Numbered from the stretch's first letter, positions 7,617-16,891 are shown. The stretch: DNA of 57,321 bases from Halalkalibacter oceani (GCF_023715705.1 NZ_JAMBOS010000027.1:1-57321), one strand, 5' to 3'. Translations and numbers: made by a program. Notes: a model not told the origin generated them from the sequence alone.

Positions 7617-8169
7617 ATGGTTTTACCCTTTATCAATTGTTTGTTTTTATTGGTTGTTTATTTACTGATCGACTGGGTACACTACTATCAATTAATTCGC
7701 TCCAATCAGGCTGCCGAATTGGAGCCATATACGGAGGAACAGAAAGCGTTTCAGCAGTTAGTACATAAGACGATCATGGAACAGAACGCTCATTATGATG
7801 AGATGAAACAGCAAAATGAGGAACGGTTATATTTTTTCTCGCACTGGATGCACGATTTGAAAACACCGGTGTCAGTGATCAAGTTAATTGTTAATCACGA
7901 CAAGCACACTATCGGTCATAGAGGAAGGATGCGGAATCCCGCGCTATGATCTTGAGAGAGTGTTCGAGCCTTTTTTTACAGGGGAGAATGGCCGGCAATT
8001 TTCAAACTCAAGCGGAATTGGACTTTATTTATGCAAAAGGATTGCTGATAAAGCAGGACAGACGATTACGATTGATTCGGCCGTGGGCAAAGGGACGACG
8101 GTCACGGTCAGATGGATAGCCGGAGCGGAGACGAAGACGATGCAACAGAAATACCTTACAGTTTTGTAA
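7617..8169 (+). pseudogene. BceS-like sensor histidine kinase, two fragments
   Basis: Two fragments of one intramembrane-sensing histidine kinase lie in different frames. 7617 to about 7890 encodes the second membrane segment and the H-box 'HWMHDLKTPVSVIKLI'. About 7916 to 8169 encodes the G1/F/G2 boxes of the ATPase domain ('GCGIPRYDLERVFEPFF', 'SNSSGIGLYLCKRIADKAG'). The first membrane helix and the segment between H-box and G1-box, including the N-box, are deleted, and the frame shifts by one. No functional kinase can be made. Gene order (regulator, kinase, ATPase, permease) matches BceRSAB/YtsABCD. Confidence 0.85.
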
Positions 8170-8257
8170 GGTATTTTTAGCATGGGCGATGGCTCTGTCT
8201 CTCTTTATCGCTTAGGATTAGGGGAAAGATGATTTCAACTGTGAAAGGAAGAGACGA

Positions 8258-9022
8258 ATGGCGATTTTAGAGGCTGCTAATCTTGTAAAAATATACGGAG
8301 AACTGGGCGGGGAAGGTTCGACAACCGCTTTAAACGGGGTGAATCTTTCAATCCGCAAAGGAGAGTTTCTTGCGATCATGGGGCCGTCCGGCAGCGGCAA
8401 AACGACTTTGCTGAATGTGTTAAGCGGATTGGATAAGCCGACATCCGGGGAAGTGAGGATCGCCGGGGAAGAAATAAGCAGGATATCTGGAGATCGATTA
8501 GCAATTTTCCGACGGCAGCAATTGGGCTTTGTCTTTCAGGACTTTCATTTACTCGACAGTTTAACCGTGAAGGAAAATATGATGGTGCCGATGGTGCTTG
8601 AGAAGAGAGCGACGGACGATATTGATCGAAGGGTCGCGGAGCTTGCCGGTGTTTTTGAGATTGAGCCGATCCTCGATAAATATCCGTATCATATCTCCGG
8701 CGGCCAGCAGCAAAGAACGGCCGTCAGCCGCGCTTTAGTGAATGAGCCGAGCATCATTTTAGCGGATGAACCGACAGGGAATTTGGATTCGAAATCATCC
8801 ACGGTAATCATGGAATGCTTTGAGAAGGTTGTTGATGAGCTTGCGACAACCGTTCTGCTCGTCACTCATGATGTGTTTGCGGCGAGCTATTGCCGGAAAG
8901 TGGTGTTCATTAAGGACGGTGCGATTCACTCTCATATTGTAAAGAAAGGAAGCAGAAAGGAGTTTTTGCATCAAATAATGGATAATCTTGCTGTTTTGGG
9001 AGGAAGAACAGATGTCTTTTAA
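8258..9022 (+). CDS. BceA-like ABC transporter ATP-binding protein
   Basis: A 254-residue ATPase of the MacB/LolD/BceA type. It carries Walker A GPSGSGKTT (42-50), a Q-loop near 'FVFQDF', the signature SGGQQQR from 147, Walker B 'ILADEPTGNLDS' and the H-loop 'VLLVTHD'. It pairs with the FtsX-type permease downstream, which starts 11 bp inside this gene. Family knowledge: such pairs confer resistance to lipid II-cycle peptides such as bacitracin and lantibiotics, and also signal to a cognate BceRS system. Here that system is broken. The RBS 'gaaaggaagagacg' precedes the ATG. Confidence 0.93.
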   Translation: MAILEAANLVKIYGELGGEGSTTALNGVNLSIRKGEFLAIMGPSGSGKTTLLNVLSGLDKPTSGEVRIAGEEISRISGDRLAIFRRQQLGFVFQDFHLLDSLTVKENMMVPMVLEKRATDDIDRRVAELAGVFEIEPILDKYPYHISGGQQQRTAVSRALVNEPSIILADEPTGNLDSKSSTVIMECFEKVVDELATTVLLVTHDVFAASYCRKVVFIKDGAIHSHIVKKGSRKEFLHQIMDNLAVLGGRTDVF

Positions 9023-10958
9023 TCAGATCGTCTGGAAAATGGCAAAGGTCCATTACAGAAAGTATATCTTTTATTATCTCTGCAACAGTTTTGCTGTGAT
9101 GTTTTTCTTTATTTTCGCGACGGTGTTTTTTAATGAACAGGTAGTCGAGGTGAAGCAGACAGAATCGATTCAATATCTTTTGACGATTCCGGGTCTCGCG
9201 TTACTCGTTTTTACCGTGTTTTTCATCAGTTATGCGCACAGTATTTTTATCAAACGGAGGAAAAGTGAGTTTGCGCTTTTTCTCACATTAGGGATGGCGA
9301 ACCGTGATATCGCCAGGCTGCTGTTGCTGGAAAATGTGATAATCGCCGCTGTCTCTTTGCTTTCCGGGCTTTTGGCCGGAGCGGTTTTTTCACGGCTATT
9401 CTTTTTGCTGTTAATGAGCGGTGTTGGTCTTAAGGGAGTCTCCTTTCATCTAAACAGTCAGATGTGGATTTATACGATTATTGCTTTTTTGCTCGTCTTT
9501 TCAGTCGCAGTCGGGCGCTCGCTCTTTTCTATATTGAATGAAAGTCTCGCTACCAGCCTGAAAAGCGACAAAGTGGCTGAGGCACTCAAGCTGAAAAGTC
9601 CGCTTTTCGGTGCAATGGGAATCATCATTATGATCGTTTCGCTTGTCGGTCTTTATTATACCTATGCTACCTCCAATAATGGCGGTGAGTTTCTGCTTCT
9701 CTGGACATTGACTACGTTAACAGGTCTCTATATTAGCATTTATCAGTTCACCAGTTTCTTTATTGAGCTGGCTAAAAAGAACAAGGCATACTATTACCGC
9801 CGTCTGCTGCTGTTAACTGCTCTGGATTATAAATTCAAGCAGCTGACAGCGATCCTGATGCTCGTTTCGGTGATGATTATGGTGACGATTTTGTACAGCA
9901 CGATTCTATTATTTACATACCAGGCGACGGGGGAAGAAGTGATAAGTCAATACCCGTATGATATATCTTTTATCGAAACGGATCAGAAAAATCATCTCAC
10001 GGAGACGGAGCTTTATGCGATCATCGATCAAGATGAGAATCCGGTACGTGAGCATCTGATCATTCCCGTCTATTCTCACTATCAACAATCGTCCTACGGT
10101 GGGCTTGATTTCTATCATTTCATGTCCCTTGATCAATTTAATACATTCACTGCAAGAGAGATTATGCTGGAGAATGATGAAATTCTTTACTACTTGGATA
10201 TGGATCCGGCATACAGTGGTGACACTGATTATATTAAGGCTGAAATTCTGCCGTTACCCGACGAACGACCGTATAGGCTGAAAGAAATAATCATTGAAAA
10301 GCGGATGAATTTTTCAGGTCCCTTTATTGTGTTGAACCATTCCCAGCTGGAGTTCGTTAAACAGCAGGTCGATGGCTTTGAAGCGAGAATGCATTTAATT
10401 AATGTAGAGAACTGGAAGGAAACGACGGATGTCGTTGGAGATTTGCAACGACAGTTTAGCAGCTACAATGAACGGACACCAGCGATGATCGATGTTGCGG
10501 GAGAAAGAGATGTTGAGCAGTCTTTCTTTTATGTCGATTCAAAAGTAGAAGGATATAGCGCGAATAAAAGCTCGAATGGGATTTTATTCTTTGTGACAAC
10601 GATTCTAAGTATCTTGTTCTTCTTTGGTTCGTTTATTCTCTTATCCTTGAATTTCTTTTCCGGAATCGAGAAGGAAAAAGAAAAGTTCAAAAAGCTGAAT
10701 CAGATCGGAATCACGGCAAGAGAAGGACGGGCGATCATGACAAAGGAAATGACAGCCCTCTTCTTTTTTCCGACATTGATCGGGACGACATTAGCGTTTC
10801 TTTATCTTGTGGCGATGGCCCGCGACGTCGGCGGTGTGCTGGAGACTCCGATTATCCTCCTGCATTTTCTGATCATCGCAGCGATTTATCACATCATCCA
10901 AATCGGGTTTTATCTTTACGTGAGAAAGAAGATGATTGCTCGGGTGATGGCTGAATAA
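9012..10958 (+). CDS. BceB-like FtsX-family ABC permease
   Basis: A 648-residue permease with about ten membrane segments arranged as in BceB. It has a first helix near 20-40, FtsX-like bundles near 50-160 and 190-310, one large extracellular domain (about 315-525) and a last FtsX bundle (about 530-640). The ATG at 9012 is preferred over an in-frame ATG at 8988 because 'gggagg' lies 8 nt upstream. Its length is typical for BceB (about 640-660). The large extracellular loop is the peptide-sensing part in known systems. The gene appears intact although its regulators are not. Confidence 0.92.
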   Translation: MSFNQIVWKMAKVHYRKYIFYYLCNSFAVMFFFIFATVFFNEQVVEVKQTESIQYLLTIPGLALLVFTVFFISYAHSIFIKRRKSEFALFLTLGMANRDIARLLLLENVIIAAVSLLSGLLAGAVFSRLFFLLLMSGVGLKGVSFHLNSQMWIYTIIAFLLVFSVAVGRSLFSILNESLATSLKSDKVAEALKLKSPLFGAMGIIIMIVSLVGLYYTYATSNNGGEFLLLWTLTTLTGLYISIYQFTSFFIELAKKNKAYYYRRLLLLTALDYKFKQLTAILMLVSVMIMVTILYSTILLFTYQATGEEVISQYPYDISFIETDQKNHLTETELYAIIDQDENPVREHLIIPVYSHYQQSSYGGLDFYHFMSLDQFNTFTAREIMLENDEILYYLDMDPAYSGDTDYIKAEILPLPDERPYRLKEIIIEKRMNFSGPFIVLNHSQLEFVKQQVDGFEARMHLINVENWKETTDVVGDLQRQFSSYNERTPAMIDVAGERDVEQSFFYVDSKVEGYSANKSSNGILFFVTTILSILFFFGSFILLSLNFFSGIEKEKEKFKKLNQIGITAREGRAIMTKEMTALFFFPTLIGTTLAFLYLVAMARDVGGVLETPIILLHFLIIAAIYHIIQIGFYLYVRKKMIARVMAE

Positions 10959-11320
10959 CACAGCAGGCGTGAGAGGGGCTTCGTGGAAAAAATAAGCGCT
11001 TTTTATCCAAAAGTCTCTGAATGTCGATCTTAAATTGATAACCAACTTCCTTTTGAAGATACTTAAAAACAAGCTACACCAATGTTTTTATATAAGTTTT
11101 CTAGAATATCAGAATCTATCAACATGTTCTTTTCTAGGAAGAGCCATTGTTAAAAATTTCATCTGTGATTTTATAAAATAGATCGAATGTGACTCTTGTA
11201 CTATTAATGTCGATTTAATTGTAGCAAAGAGCTGAGGGAGCAAGATATATATGGTAGTTGATTTGAAGTCTTGAAAATTATATAATTATTTCCAAGGGAA
11301 AATTTTGAAGGAGGTTGACT
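10959..11320. other. intergenic, no gene seen
   Basis: AT-rich and without a coding frame. It separates the GC-richer transporter from the AT-rich gene for the secreted protein and probably contains the promoter of the latter. No clear U-tailed hairpin follows bceB. Confidence 0.35.
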
Positions 11321-12604
11321 ATGAAAAAAATATGTGTTTTATTAACTTTTATCTTAGCCTTATCTTTAATCTCGCTAAATGTTTATGCGGAAAGTAATGA
11401 TATTGAAGTTGATTATCAAAAAGACAAAACAGTAATATCGCTTAAAGATAGCGTAAAAAATTACACTATTTTTGATAGCAGTGGAGAAATACTATATAAG
11501 GGGAAGGGAACTGATGTTTTAATACACAATGAAGAAGGTTCAGATTTGAATTTTTACTCCGTATTACAAACAGATAAAGAGTTCAACCAGAAATATTACA
11601 GTATTTTACAATCTGTTGATAATAAAGAAAGTGTCTCACTATTAAACTTAAGAAATCAGAAGAATGAAGTGAGTTTAGAAATTGATACATCGTTAACTAG
11701 CATTGCTTCCACAGATAGCGTATATTTAGATTGGGCTGACTTCCCAGATGTGAGTGAATTTAAAGTTTATAGGGATCAGGAGCTAATTGATACAGTATAT
11801 GAATCTGAATATATAGATTTTGATGTAGCTGCTGAAACAAGCTATACTTATGAGGTTCAATTTAACTTACCGATGAATTCAAGTGAGGTTGAAGAGGTAG
11901 TATCCTTTTTTGAAGATAATAATATCAAGTACACTAAAGAGGACTTAAAGAAACCAGTTAGTTTTGTGAGACTCGTTGATACTCCCTCTAGTAAGGGTGA
12001 TTTTGCACCCATGTCAACAGTAAATCAAAGTTTTTCTTGGGAGTATAAAACATTTATTCCTGATCAATATGTTCCTACCCCAATACCACTTGGAAATGTT
12101 CGATATTTTGGTGGTGATAATCGCTCTTTTAGTTTTACATCTAATCAAGTTCGCACGAAAATGTGGTCAAAAACTACTTTTCACAGTAACCATGTTTCTC
12201 AATTTGATTTTGATAAGGTTGTAGGTGCAACACAAGCATATGACAGTAACTATAGATTAATAGGTTCAAGAACAGCTTCTGATACTTTTGTGAATGCGAT
12301 ACGAAACTCCCATGGTTCGAACAGGGCAGATTACACCTATTATCATAAAGTTGGAAATCCGTATATTCTAGGTGGGAATGCTTCTGGTCAAGAAATTGAC
12401 ATCCAAATGCGGGTAATTACAAATAGGGACGGAACCTATAGTTTTGAGGGACTTCATGATCGAGCTCCTTCACATGAACTGTATTTAATAATAAATAACG
12501 GAGAAAGCAATAGAATGATTTTTGCTCACCCTAATGAAGGTTTTGAATACTTAGGAGCTCCAAGTGCACTTGCAAGGCAGTTTAAAATTAGTGGAAGATC
12601 ATAG
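11321..12604 (+). CDS. secreted DUF3238-like protein
   Basis: A 427-residue exported protein. Signal peptide 1-23 (cleavage 'VYA-ES'). A region near 105-185 reads like a fibronectin-type/beta-sandwich segment ('VYLDWADFPDVSEFKVYRD'). The C-terminal ~170 residues ('GDNRSFSFTSNQVRTKMW', then 'VGATQAYDSN' and 'FEGLHDRAPSHELYL') resemble the DUF3238 proteins of Bacillus, whose function is unknown. The ATG at 11321 follows 'aaggaggttgact'; an in-frame TTG at 11315 is rejected. The gene is markedly AT-rich, unlike the transporter before it and eutH after it, which fits horizontal gain. Confidence 0.8.
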   Translation: MKKICVLLTFILALSLISLNVYAESNDIEVDYQKDKTVISLKDSVKNYTIFDSSGEILYKGKGTDVLIHNEEGSDLNFYSVLQTDKEFNQKYYSILQSVDNKESVSLLNLRNQKNEVSLEIDTSLTSIASTDSVYLDWADFPDVSEFKVYRDQELIDTVYESEYIDFDVAAETSYTYEVQFNLPMNSSEVEEVVSFFEDNNIKYTKEDLKKPVSFVRLVDTPSSKGDFAPMSTVNQSFSWEYKTFIPDQYVPTPIPLGNVRYFGGDNRSFSFTSNQVRTKMWSKTTFHSNHVSQFDFDKVVGATQAYDSNYRLIGSRTASDTFVNAIRNSHGSNRADYTYYHKVGNPYILGGNASGQEIDIQMRVITNRDGTYSFEGLHDRAPSHELYLIINNGESNRMIFAHPNEGFEYLGAPSALARQFKISGRS

Positions 12605-12619
12605 CATGATTGTACTTCT

Positions 12620-12656
12620 GCGTTCCATTGTTGTTCTATCAATAATGGAATGCTTT
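12620..12656 (+). terminator. terminator behind the secreted protein gene
   Basis: A 14-bp stem with two G-U pairs (gcgttccattgttg with caataatggaatgc), a 6-nt loop and a following TTTT. Confidence 0.8.
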
Positions 12657-12709
12657 TAATGTCTTTTATAAAGAGTAGGGTAGCATTACTAAAAGAAAGG
12701 GTGTTGATA

Positions 12710-13147
12710 ATGAAGAGTCGAGGCGGTTCAATGAAAATCATCACAGTTATAATATCTTCTCTTTTGTTTAGTTTATCCTATTCATTGATTCTCTATTTAG
12801 AGCAAAGTACAGCAATTGAGGGTGATCGATACTGGTCTTTTGTTTCAATATTTGGTTATTTATTTGTACCAAGCTTTTTTATCTTCTTCATTTTTGGAGG
12901 AGTGTTATCTCCCTTACTTGATAGGTATATCATTAATCGATTTAGAACGAGCAGAAAACAGGTAGTAATTAGTACAGCCATTTCATATTTTGGATTAGCT
13001 GTTTTAGCTAGCATATTAATGTCTATAGCTTTTTCGGGTTCTTTCTTTCTATTATATTACTTTAATTTGTCTATTATTAGTACTTCGATATTTCTGATAA
13101 TCCAAACGATAATAAAGTGGACTATGATTCGAGTTGAAAATAGATAA
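12710..13147 (+). CDS. small four-helix membrane protein, unknown
   Basis: A 145-residue protein with four hydrophobic segments (about 9-30, 38-66, 88-108 and 113-137) and a basic loop 'RFRTSRKQ' before the third. The ATG at 12710 follows 'gaaaggg' by 7 nt; an internal ATG at 12731 is possible. I recognise no family. Its AT-rich composition matches the DUF3238-like gene upstream, so the two were probably acquired together. A role as immunity or accessory protein would be speculation. Confidence 0.65.
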   Translation: MKSRGGSMKIITVIISSLLFSLSYSLILYLEQSTAIEGDRYWSFVSIFGYLFVPSFFIFFIFGGVLSPLLDRYIINRFRTSRKQVVISTAISYFGLAVLASILMSIAFSGSFFLLYYFNLSIISTSIFLIIQTIIKWTMIRVENR

Positions 13148-13163
13148 TCATTTTGGGTTATAA

Positions 13164-13460
13164 ATTTTCGCGGTCTGGTGGGCGATTGTCACCTCGACCA
13201 CGGTCGGCTATGGCGATATCTCTCCTGTCACCGTTGTCGGCAGACTGATCGCCATTATTTTGATGGTGTTTGGGATTGGGTTGCTCGGCTTGGTGACAAG
13301 CTCGATTGCCGCTTATTTTTCGCAAAACAAAAAAGGAAAAGAAAATGCGACAGTTGCCTATTTAAAGGAGCAGATTGATCACCTGGAAGAGCTTTCGGAT
13401 GAGGAAATCGAAAAGGTGAAAATGCTGATTGACAGCTATAAGAGGAACAATGTTCTTTGA
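13164..13460 (+). pseudogene. potassium channel, 3' fragment
   Basis: The open frame from just after a TAA at 13161 encodes 'WAIVTSTTVGYGDISP', the K+ selectivity filter TVGYGD, and then the following pore-lining helix (about 40-60) and a charged, coiled C-terminal tail ending at 13460. The N-terminal membrane helices, start codon and RBS are missing. It resembles the C-terminal half of ion_trans_2/YugO-type channels. Its GC content is like the core genome on the right, so the rearrangement junction probably lies near 13160. Confidence 0.85.
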
Positions 13461-13645
13461 CAAATGTTGCCGGATAAGGGAGGAGCATGTACATTCTCTA
13501 TAAAAAATGACCTGTTCTTTTTTCAGTCAGATAATCTGACGAAAAAGTACAAAGGAATCCAACCTTTCTGTAACATGTAGCTATAGCTGATCGGCAATGG
13601 AGCTGGTCAAGTAAATCGCAGTGAATAAGTGAATCGAAATAGGCA

Positions 13646-13706
13646 AAGGTGCCTGATGCTTGCTTTGTGACGAAAATCGTGACGAGCTGGAATCAGGCAC
13701 CTTTTT
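13646..13706 (+). terminator. strong hairpin with U tract upstream of eutH
   Basis: An 11-bp perfect stem (aggtgcctgat with atcaggcacct) encloses a second internal stem and is followed by TTTTTG. It separates the channel fragment from eutH. Confidence 0.75.
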
Positions 13707-13742
13707 GTCTTTTTTGGAGCTGCAAAGTGAGGAGGAAGGTGG

Positions 13743-15020
13743 ATGGAGAATTTAGGGACTTACGTCATCTATGTCATCATGGCCTGTGCTGTAATTGGAG
13801 CGATTGCTTCGATAAAAAACACGCAAACAGGTCTCGGGAAGGAGTTTATGGAGGGGCTGCATTCCGTTGGCCATATTTTCGTTCCGGCTGCCGGCATCAT
13901 GGCATCGATTCCGTATTTGTCGACCTTTATTTCGGGCTTTTTTGGTCCGATCTTTGCCACAGTGGGGGCCGATCCGGCGATTGCGGCTACAGCTGTTATC
14001 GCTGTTGATATGGGGGGATACCAGCTGGCGGAGGCGCTGGCCGAGACGCACGAAGGCTGGATTATGGCGATGACAGTCGGCTATATGGCCGGGGCGACGA
14101 TCGTCTTTACCATTCCGATGGGGTTGGCGATGCTTGATCAGCGCGACCATAAATATATGGCGTTGGGTGTCATGGCCGGCATTTTATCAATCCCGATCGG
14201 GGTGTTGATTTCATGCGCGATGATGGCTTTTGGCAATCCTGTTGTGCGTGATGTGATTTCAACAAGCTCAGAAGCAACCTATCAGTTAGCATTAAGCTTT
14301 GGTGCTATTTTTGTTAATTTAATTCCGCTGATTGTGTTAGTGTTGGTGATTGCGCTTGGGTTACGTTTCTATCCTGATATGATGGTCAAAGGCTTTATGA
14401 TTTTTGGAAAGGGGATGGATGCCGGGATCAAGCTTGTTCTCTGCTTTTCGATTGTCGAATATTTTACCGGCTTTTTCTCAACGGTATTTGGCGTTTGGGG
14501 ATTTGATCCGATTATTGCGGATGAGCAAGATCAGTTCCGTGCCCTTGAAACAGCCGGTTATATCGGGATTATGCTGGCAGGGGCGTTCCCGATGGTCTAT
14601 TTGATTCGCAAGTATTTGTCGCAGCCGCTTGAAGTGGTCGGGAAGAAAGTCGGTTTAAACGCCATTGGAAGTGCCGGGATTCTTGCTTCAAGTGCGAATG
14701 TGCTGGCGATGTTCCGCCTCGTTAAAACGATGCGGCCAAAGGATAAAGTGATTAATATTGCCTTTGCTGTCTGTGCCGCTTTCCTGCTTGGCGACCATCT
14801 CTCCTTTACGGCGAATTTCCAGCCGAATCTGATTTTGCCGATCGTGGCCGGAAAACTTCTGGCAGGCCTTGCGGCGATTGCACTAGCGCACTGGCTCTGT
14901 GTAAAGAAGGCGCTGCAGCTTGAAGAAGAGGACCGCAGACTGGGGATTATCGGCGAAAATGAGTACATCGAAAAAGAAGAAATCCCCGTGAAAGTGGAAG
15001 CTGAACAGAAGATCGGTTAG
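13743..15020 (+). CDS. eutH: ethanolamine permease EutH
   Basis: A 425-residue polytopic protein (10-11 hydrophobic segments) closely resembling EutH. EutH facilitates ethanolamine uptake, mainly at low pH, in ethanolamine-utilising bacteria. Characteristic stretches are 'GLHSVGHIFVPAAGIMASI', 'AVDMGGYQLAEALAE' and 'AFLLGDHLSFTANFQP'. 'gaggaggaaggtgg' precedes the ATG. No eutBC, eut microcompartment or eutVW genes are in the window; the next gene is an aldehyde dehydrogenase about 380 nt downstream behind a terminator. The ammonia-lyase must be elsewhere or absent. Confidence 0.92.
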   Translation: MENLGTYVIYVIMACAVIGAIASIKNTQTGLGKEFMEGLHSVGHIFVPAAGIMASIPYLSTFISGFFGPIFATVGADPAIAATAVIAVDMGGYQLAEALAETHEGWIMAMTVGYMAGATIVFTIPMGLAMLDQRDHKYMALGVMAGILSIPIGVLISCAMMAFGNPVVRDVISTSSEATYQLALSFGAIFVNLIPLIVLVLVIALGLRFYPDMMVKGFMIFGKGMDAGIKLVLCFSIVEYFTGFFSTVFGVWGFDPIIADEQDQFRALETAGYIGIMLAGAFPMVYLIRKYLSQPLEVVGKKVGLNAIGSAGILASSANVLAMFRLVKTMRPKDKVINIAFAVCAAFLLGDHLSFTANFQPNLILPIVAGKLLAGLAAIALAHWLCVKKALQLEEEDRRLGIIGENEYIEKEEIPVKVEAEQKIG

Positions 15021-15041
15021 ACGTGGTCAATATACAAGAGC

Positions 15042-15077
15042 TGCCGCAAAAGGATGTTTTCCTTTTGCGGCACTTTT
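15042..15077 (+). terminator. terminator behind eutH
   Basis: The stem gccgcaaaagg pairs with ccttttgcggc and is followed by a short T run. It carries the 'gcaaaagg' stem core seen in several other terminators here. Confidence 0.88.
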
Positions 15078-15149
15078 AATGTTTTAAAAAGCGAAGCAAA
15101 ATTATTGCACCTCTCAATAATTTGAGCTACACTGCCTTTATACTATTTA

Positions 15150-15170
15150 TACTTTATTGTTTAAAAAGTA
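15150..15170 (+). promoter_or_regulatory. inverted repeat, candidate operator (shared with pirin gene)
   Basis: A 21-bp element beginning TACTTTATTG and ending TTAAAAAGTA, lying about 230 nt upstream of the aldehyde dehydrogenase. It is identical in 19 of 21 positions to the element at 17783-17803 in front of the pirin gene. The half-sites TACTTT/AAAGTA are palindromic. Promoter-like TATACT boxes surround it. Confidence 0.6.
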
Positions 15171-15399
15171 TGGAGAGAGGAGGTTGATTGTCGGAAAAGA
15201 TTTGACTGGAAAGGAATAATGAGAGGGAAAGGAGCAGTCAGGCGAGTTTTTTCTTGTGCTGATAAAGCAAACTATTTGTCATTGATCTAAGGTTTAGGGT
15301 ACACTTCGGTAGGAATATAGAAGGTAAGGAACTTATTTCCCCATATAGTTGCTATAGCAACTATATCGACTTTAAGATAAAAAAGGAGAGAAACAGACG

Positions 15400-16878
15400 A
15401 TGTTTAACGATCAAATTAAGGTTGAAGCGATTATTAATGGAGAAGAAGTAAAAGCGGAGAGATATGAAGCGCGGGAAAATCCAACCCATCCAGAGCGGGT
15501 TGCCGGCTATGCGCCGATTAATACACGCGAGGACGCAGTCCGGGCAATTGATGCGGCTCATACCGCATTCGCAAGCTGGACGAAAGTGGCCATCGAAGAG
15601 CGAATTGAGCGGATGGAAAGAGCGATTCAAAACATTAAAGCCGCTGCTCCTGATATTGCCGAGCTGCTGTCAAGGGAGCATGGCAAGCCGCTTTATGATG
15701 CCGAGGGGGAAATCGGCGTATCTCTTGCATGGATGGAGTTCGCCTGCCAAAATGCGAAGGACGTTTTGCAAAATGAAATGAGAGAGGACGAGAATGGGAA
15801 GACGATTATCGCCCATGACGGTATCGGCGTTGTCTCGGCGATTACACCATGGAACTATCCGTTGTCACTCTCAACGATCAAAATCGCTCCAGCATTGCTC
15901 GCAGGCAATACAATAGTGCTGAAGCCAAGTCCGCTCGCTCCTTTAGCTGTCAGCAAAGTGGTGGAGATGATCGCAGCGGAATTTCCAAACGGCGTGCTAA
16001 ATCTCGTTCATGGGGAAGCCGACGTCGGTGTTGAGTTGACGACGAATCCGAAAGTGGCAAAAATTGCTTTTACAGGCGGAACGGGAACCGCGAAGCACAT
16101 TATGAAGGCGGCGGCTGATACGATAAAAAATATGACGCTCGAATTGGGCGGAAACGATGCGGCGATCATTTTGAACGACTTTGACGTCAATGATGAACGG
16201 GCGATGCGCCGCCTCGTCATTTCTAACTTTTTAACAGCCGGTCAAATTTGTATGATCGCGAAACGAATCTATGTTGACCGTTCGATTTACGAGCAATTCG
16301 TTGAAAAATATATCGAAGCCGCGAATAAATGGATTCGCGTAGGTGATCCATTTAATAAGGACGTCACAATCGGCCCAGTGAACAACAAAAAGCAGGCAGA
16401 GTTTGTACAAAGTCTGATTGATGATGCTACTGCCAAAGGGGCAACGGCTGTCAAGCTTGGAAGAGTAGTCGATGAGGATGTATTTGAAAAAGGTTATTTC
16501 CTTCAGCCGACCGTTGTGCTAGGAGCTGATTACCATGATCCGATCGTAGTGGAGGAGCAATTTGGACCAACTGTGCCAATTCTGCCGTTCGATGGAGACG
16601 AGCACGCAATTGAATTAGCGAATGACAGCATTTACGGTTTGACCAGCTCTGTCTGGGGCGAGGAAGAACATGCGATTGAAGTCGCCAAGCAGATTCAGGC
16701 CGGCACAACGATGATTAATACTGCCGCCGTCCAGGGGCTTGATGTCCGCTTCCCGTTTGGTGGAGTGAAACAGTCAGGCATCGGCCGTGAATACGGAAGA
16801 GAAGGGCTTCTGGCGTATACGGATACTCATATTATCAACATTCCGAAAAAAGGCGAGCTTCCATATATTCCGGAATAA
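15400..16878 (+). CDS. NAD(P)-dependent aldehyde dehydrogenase
   Basis: A 492-residue aldehyde dehydrogenase that oxidises an aldehyde to the acid. It has the catalytic Cys284 in 'GQICM', general base Glu248 in 'LELGGNDA', the cofactor motif 'FTGGTGTAKHI' near 225-235 and 'TPWNYPLS' near 149. Length is standard. 'aaggagagaaacagacg' precedes the ATG. The GQICM motif and ND after LELGG are like other Bacillus ALDHs of unclear substrate. The nearby eutH makes acetaldehyde a possible substrate, but the genes are separated by a terminator and the element at 15150 links it instead to pirin. Confidence 0.9.
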   Translation: MFNDQIKVEAIINGEEVKAERYEARENPTHPERVAGYAPINTREDAVRAIDAAHTAFASWTKVAIEERIERMERAIQNIKAAAPDIAELLSREHGKPLYDAEGEIGVSLAWMEFACQNAKDVLQNEMREDENGKTIIAHDGIGVVSAITPWNYPLSLSTIKIAPALLAGNTIVLKPSPLAPLAVSKVVEMIAAEFPNGVLNLVHGEADVGVELTTNPKVAKIAFTGGTGTAKHIMKAAADTIKNMTLELGGNDAAIILNDFDVNDERAMRRLVISNFLTAGQICMIAKRIYVDRSIYEQFVEKYIEAANKWIRVGDPFNKDVTIGPVNNKKQAEFVQSLIDDATAKGATAVKLGRVVDEDVFEKGYFLQPTVVLGADYHDPIVVEEQFGPTVPILPFDGDEHAIELANDSIYGLTSSVWGEEEHAIEVAKQIQAGTTMINTAAVQGLDVRFPFGGVKQSGIGREYGREGLLAYTDTHIINIPKKGELPYIPE

Positions 16879-16891
16879 TTATCAAAAAATA

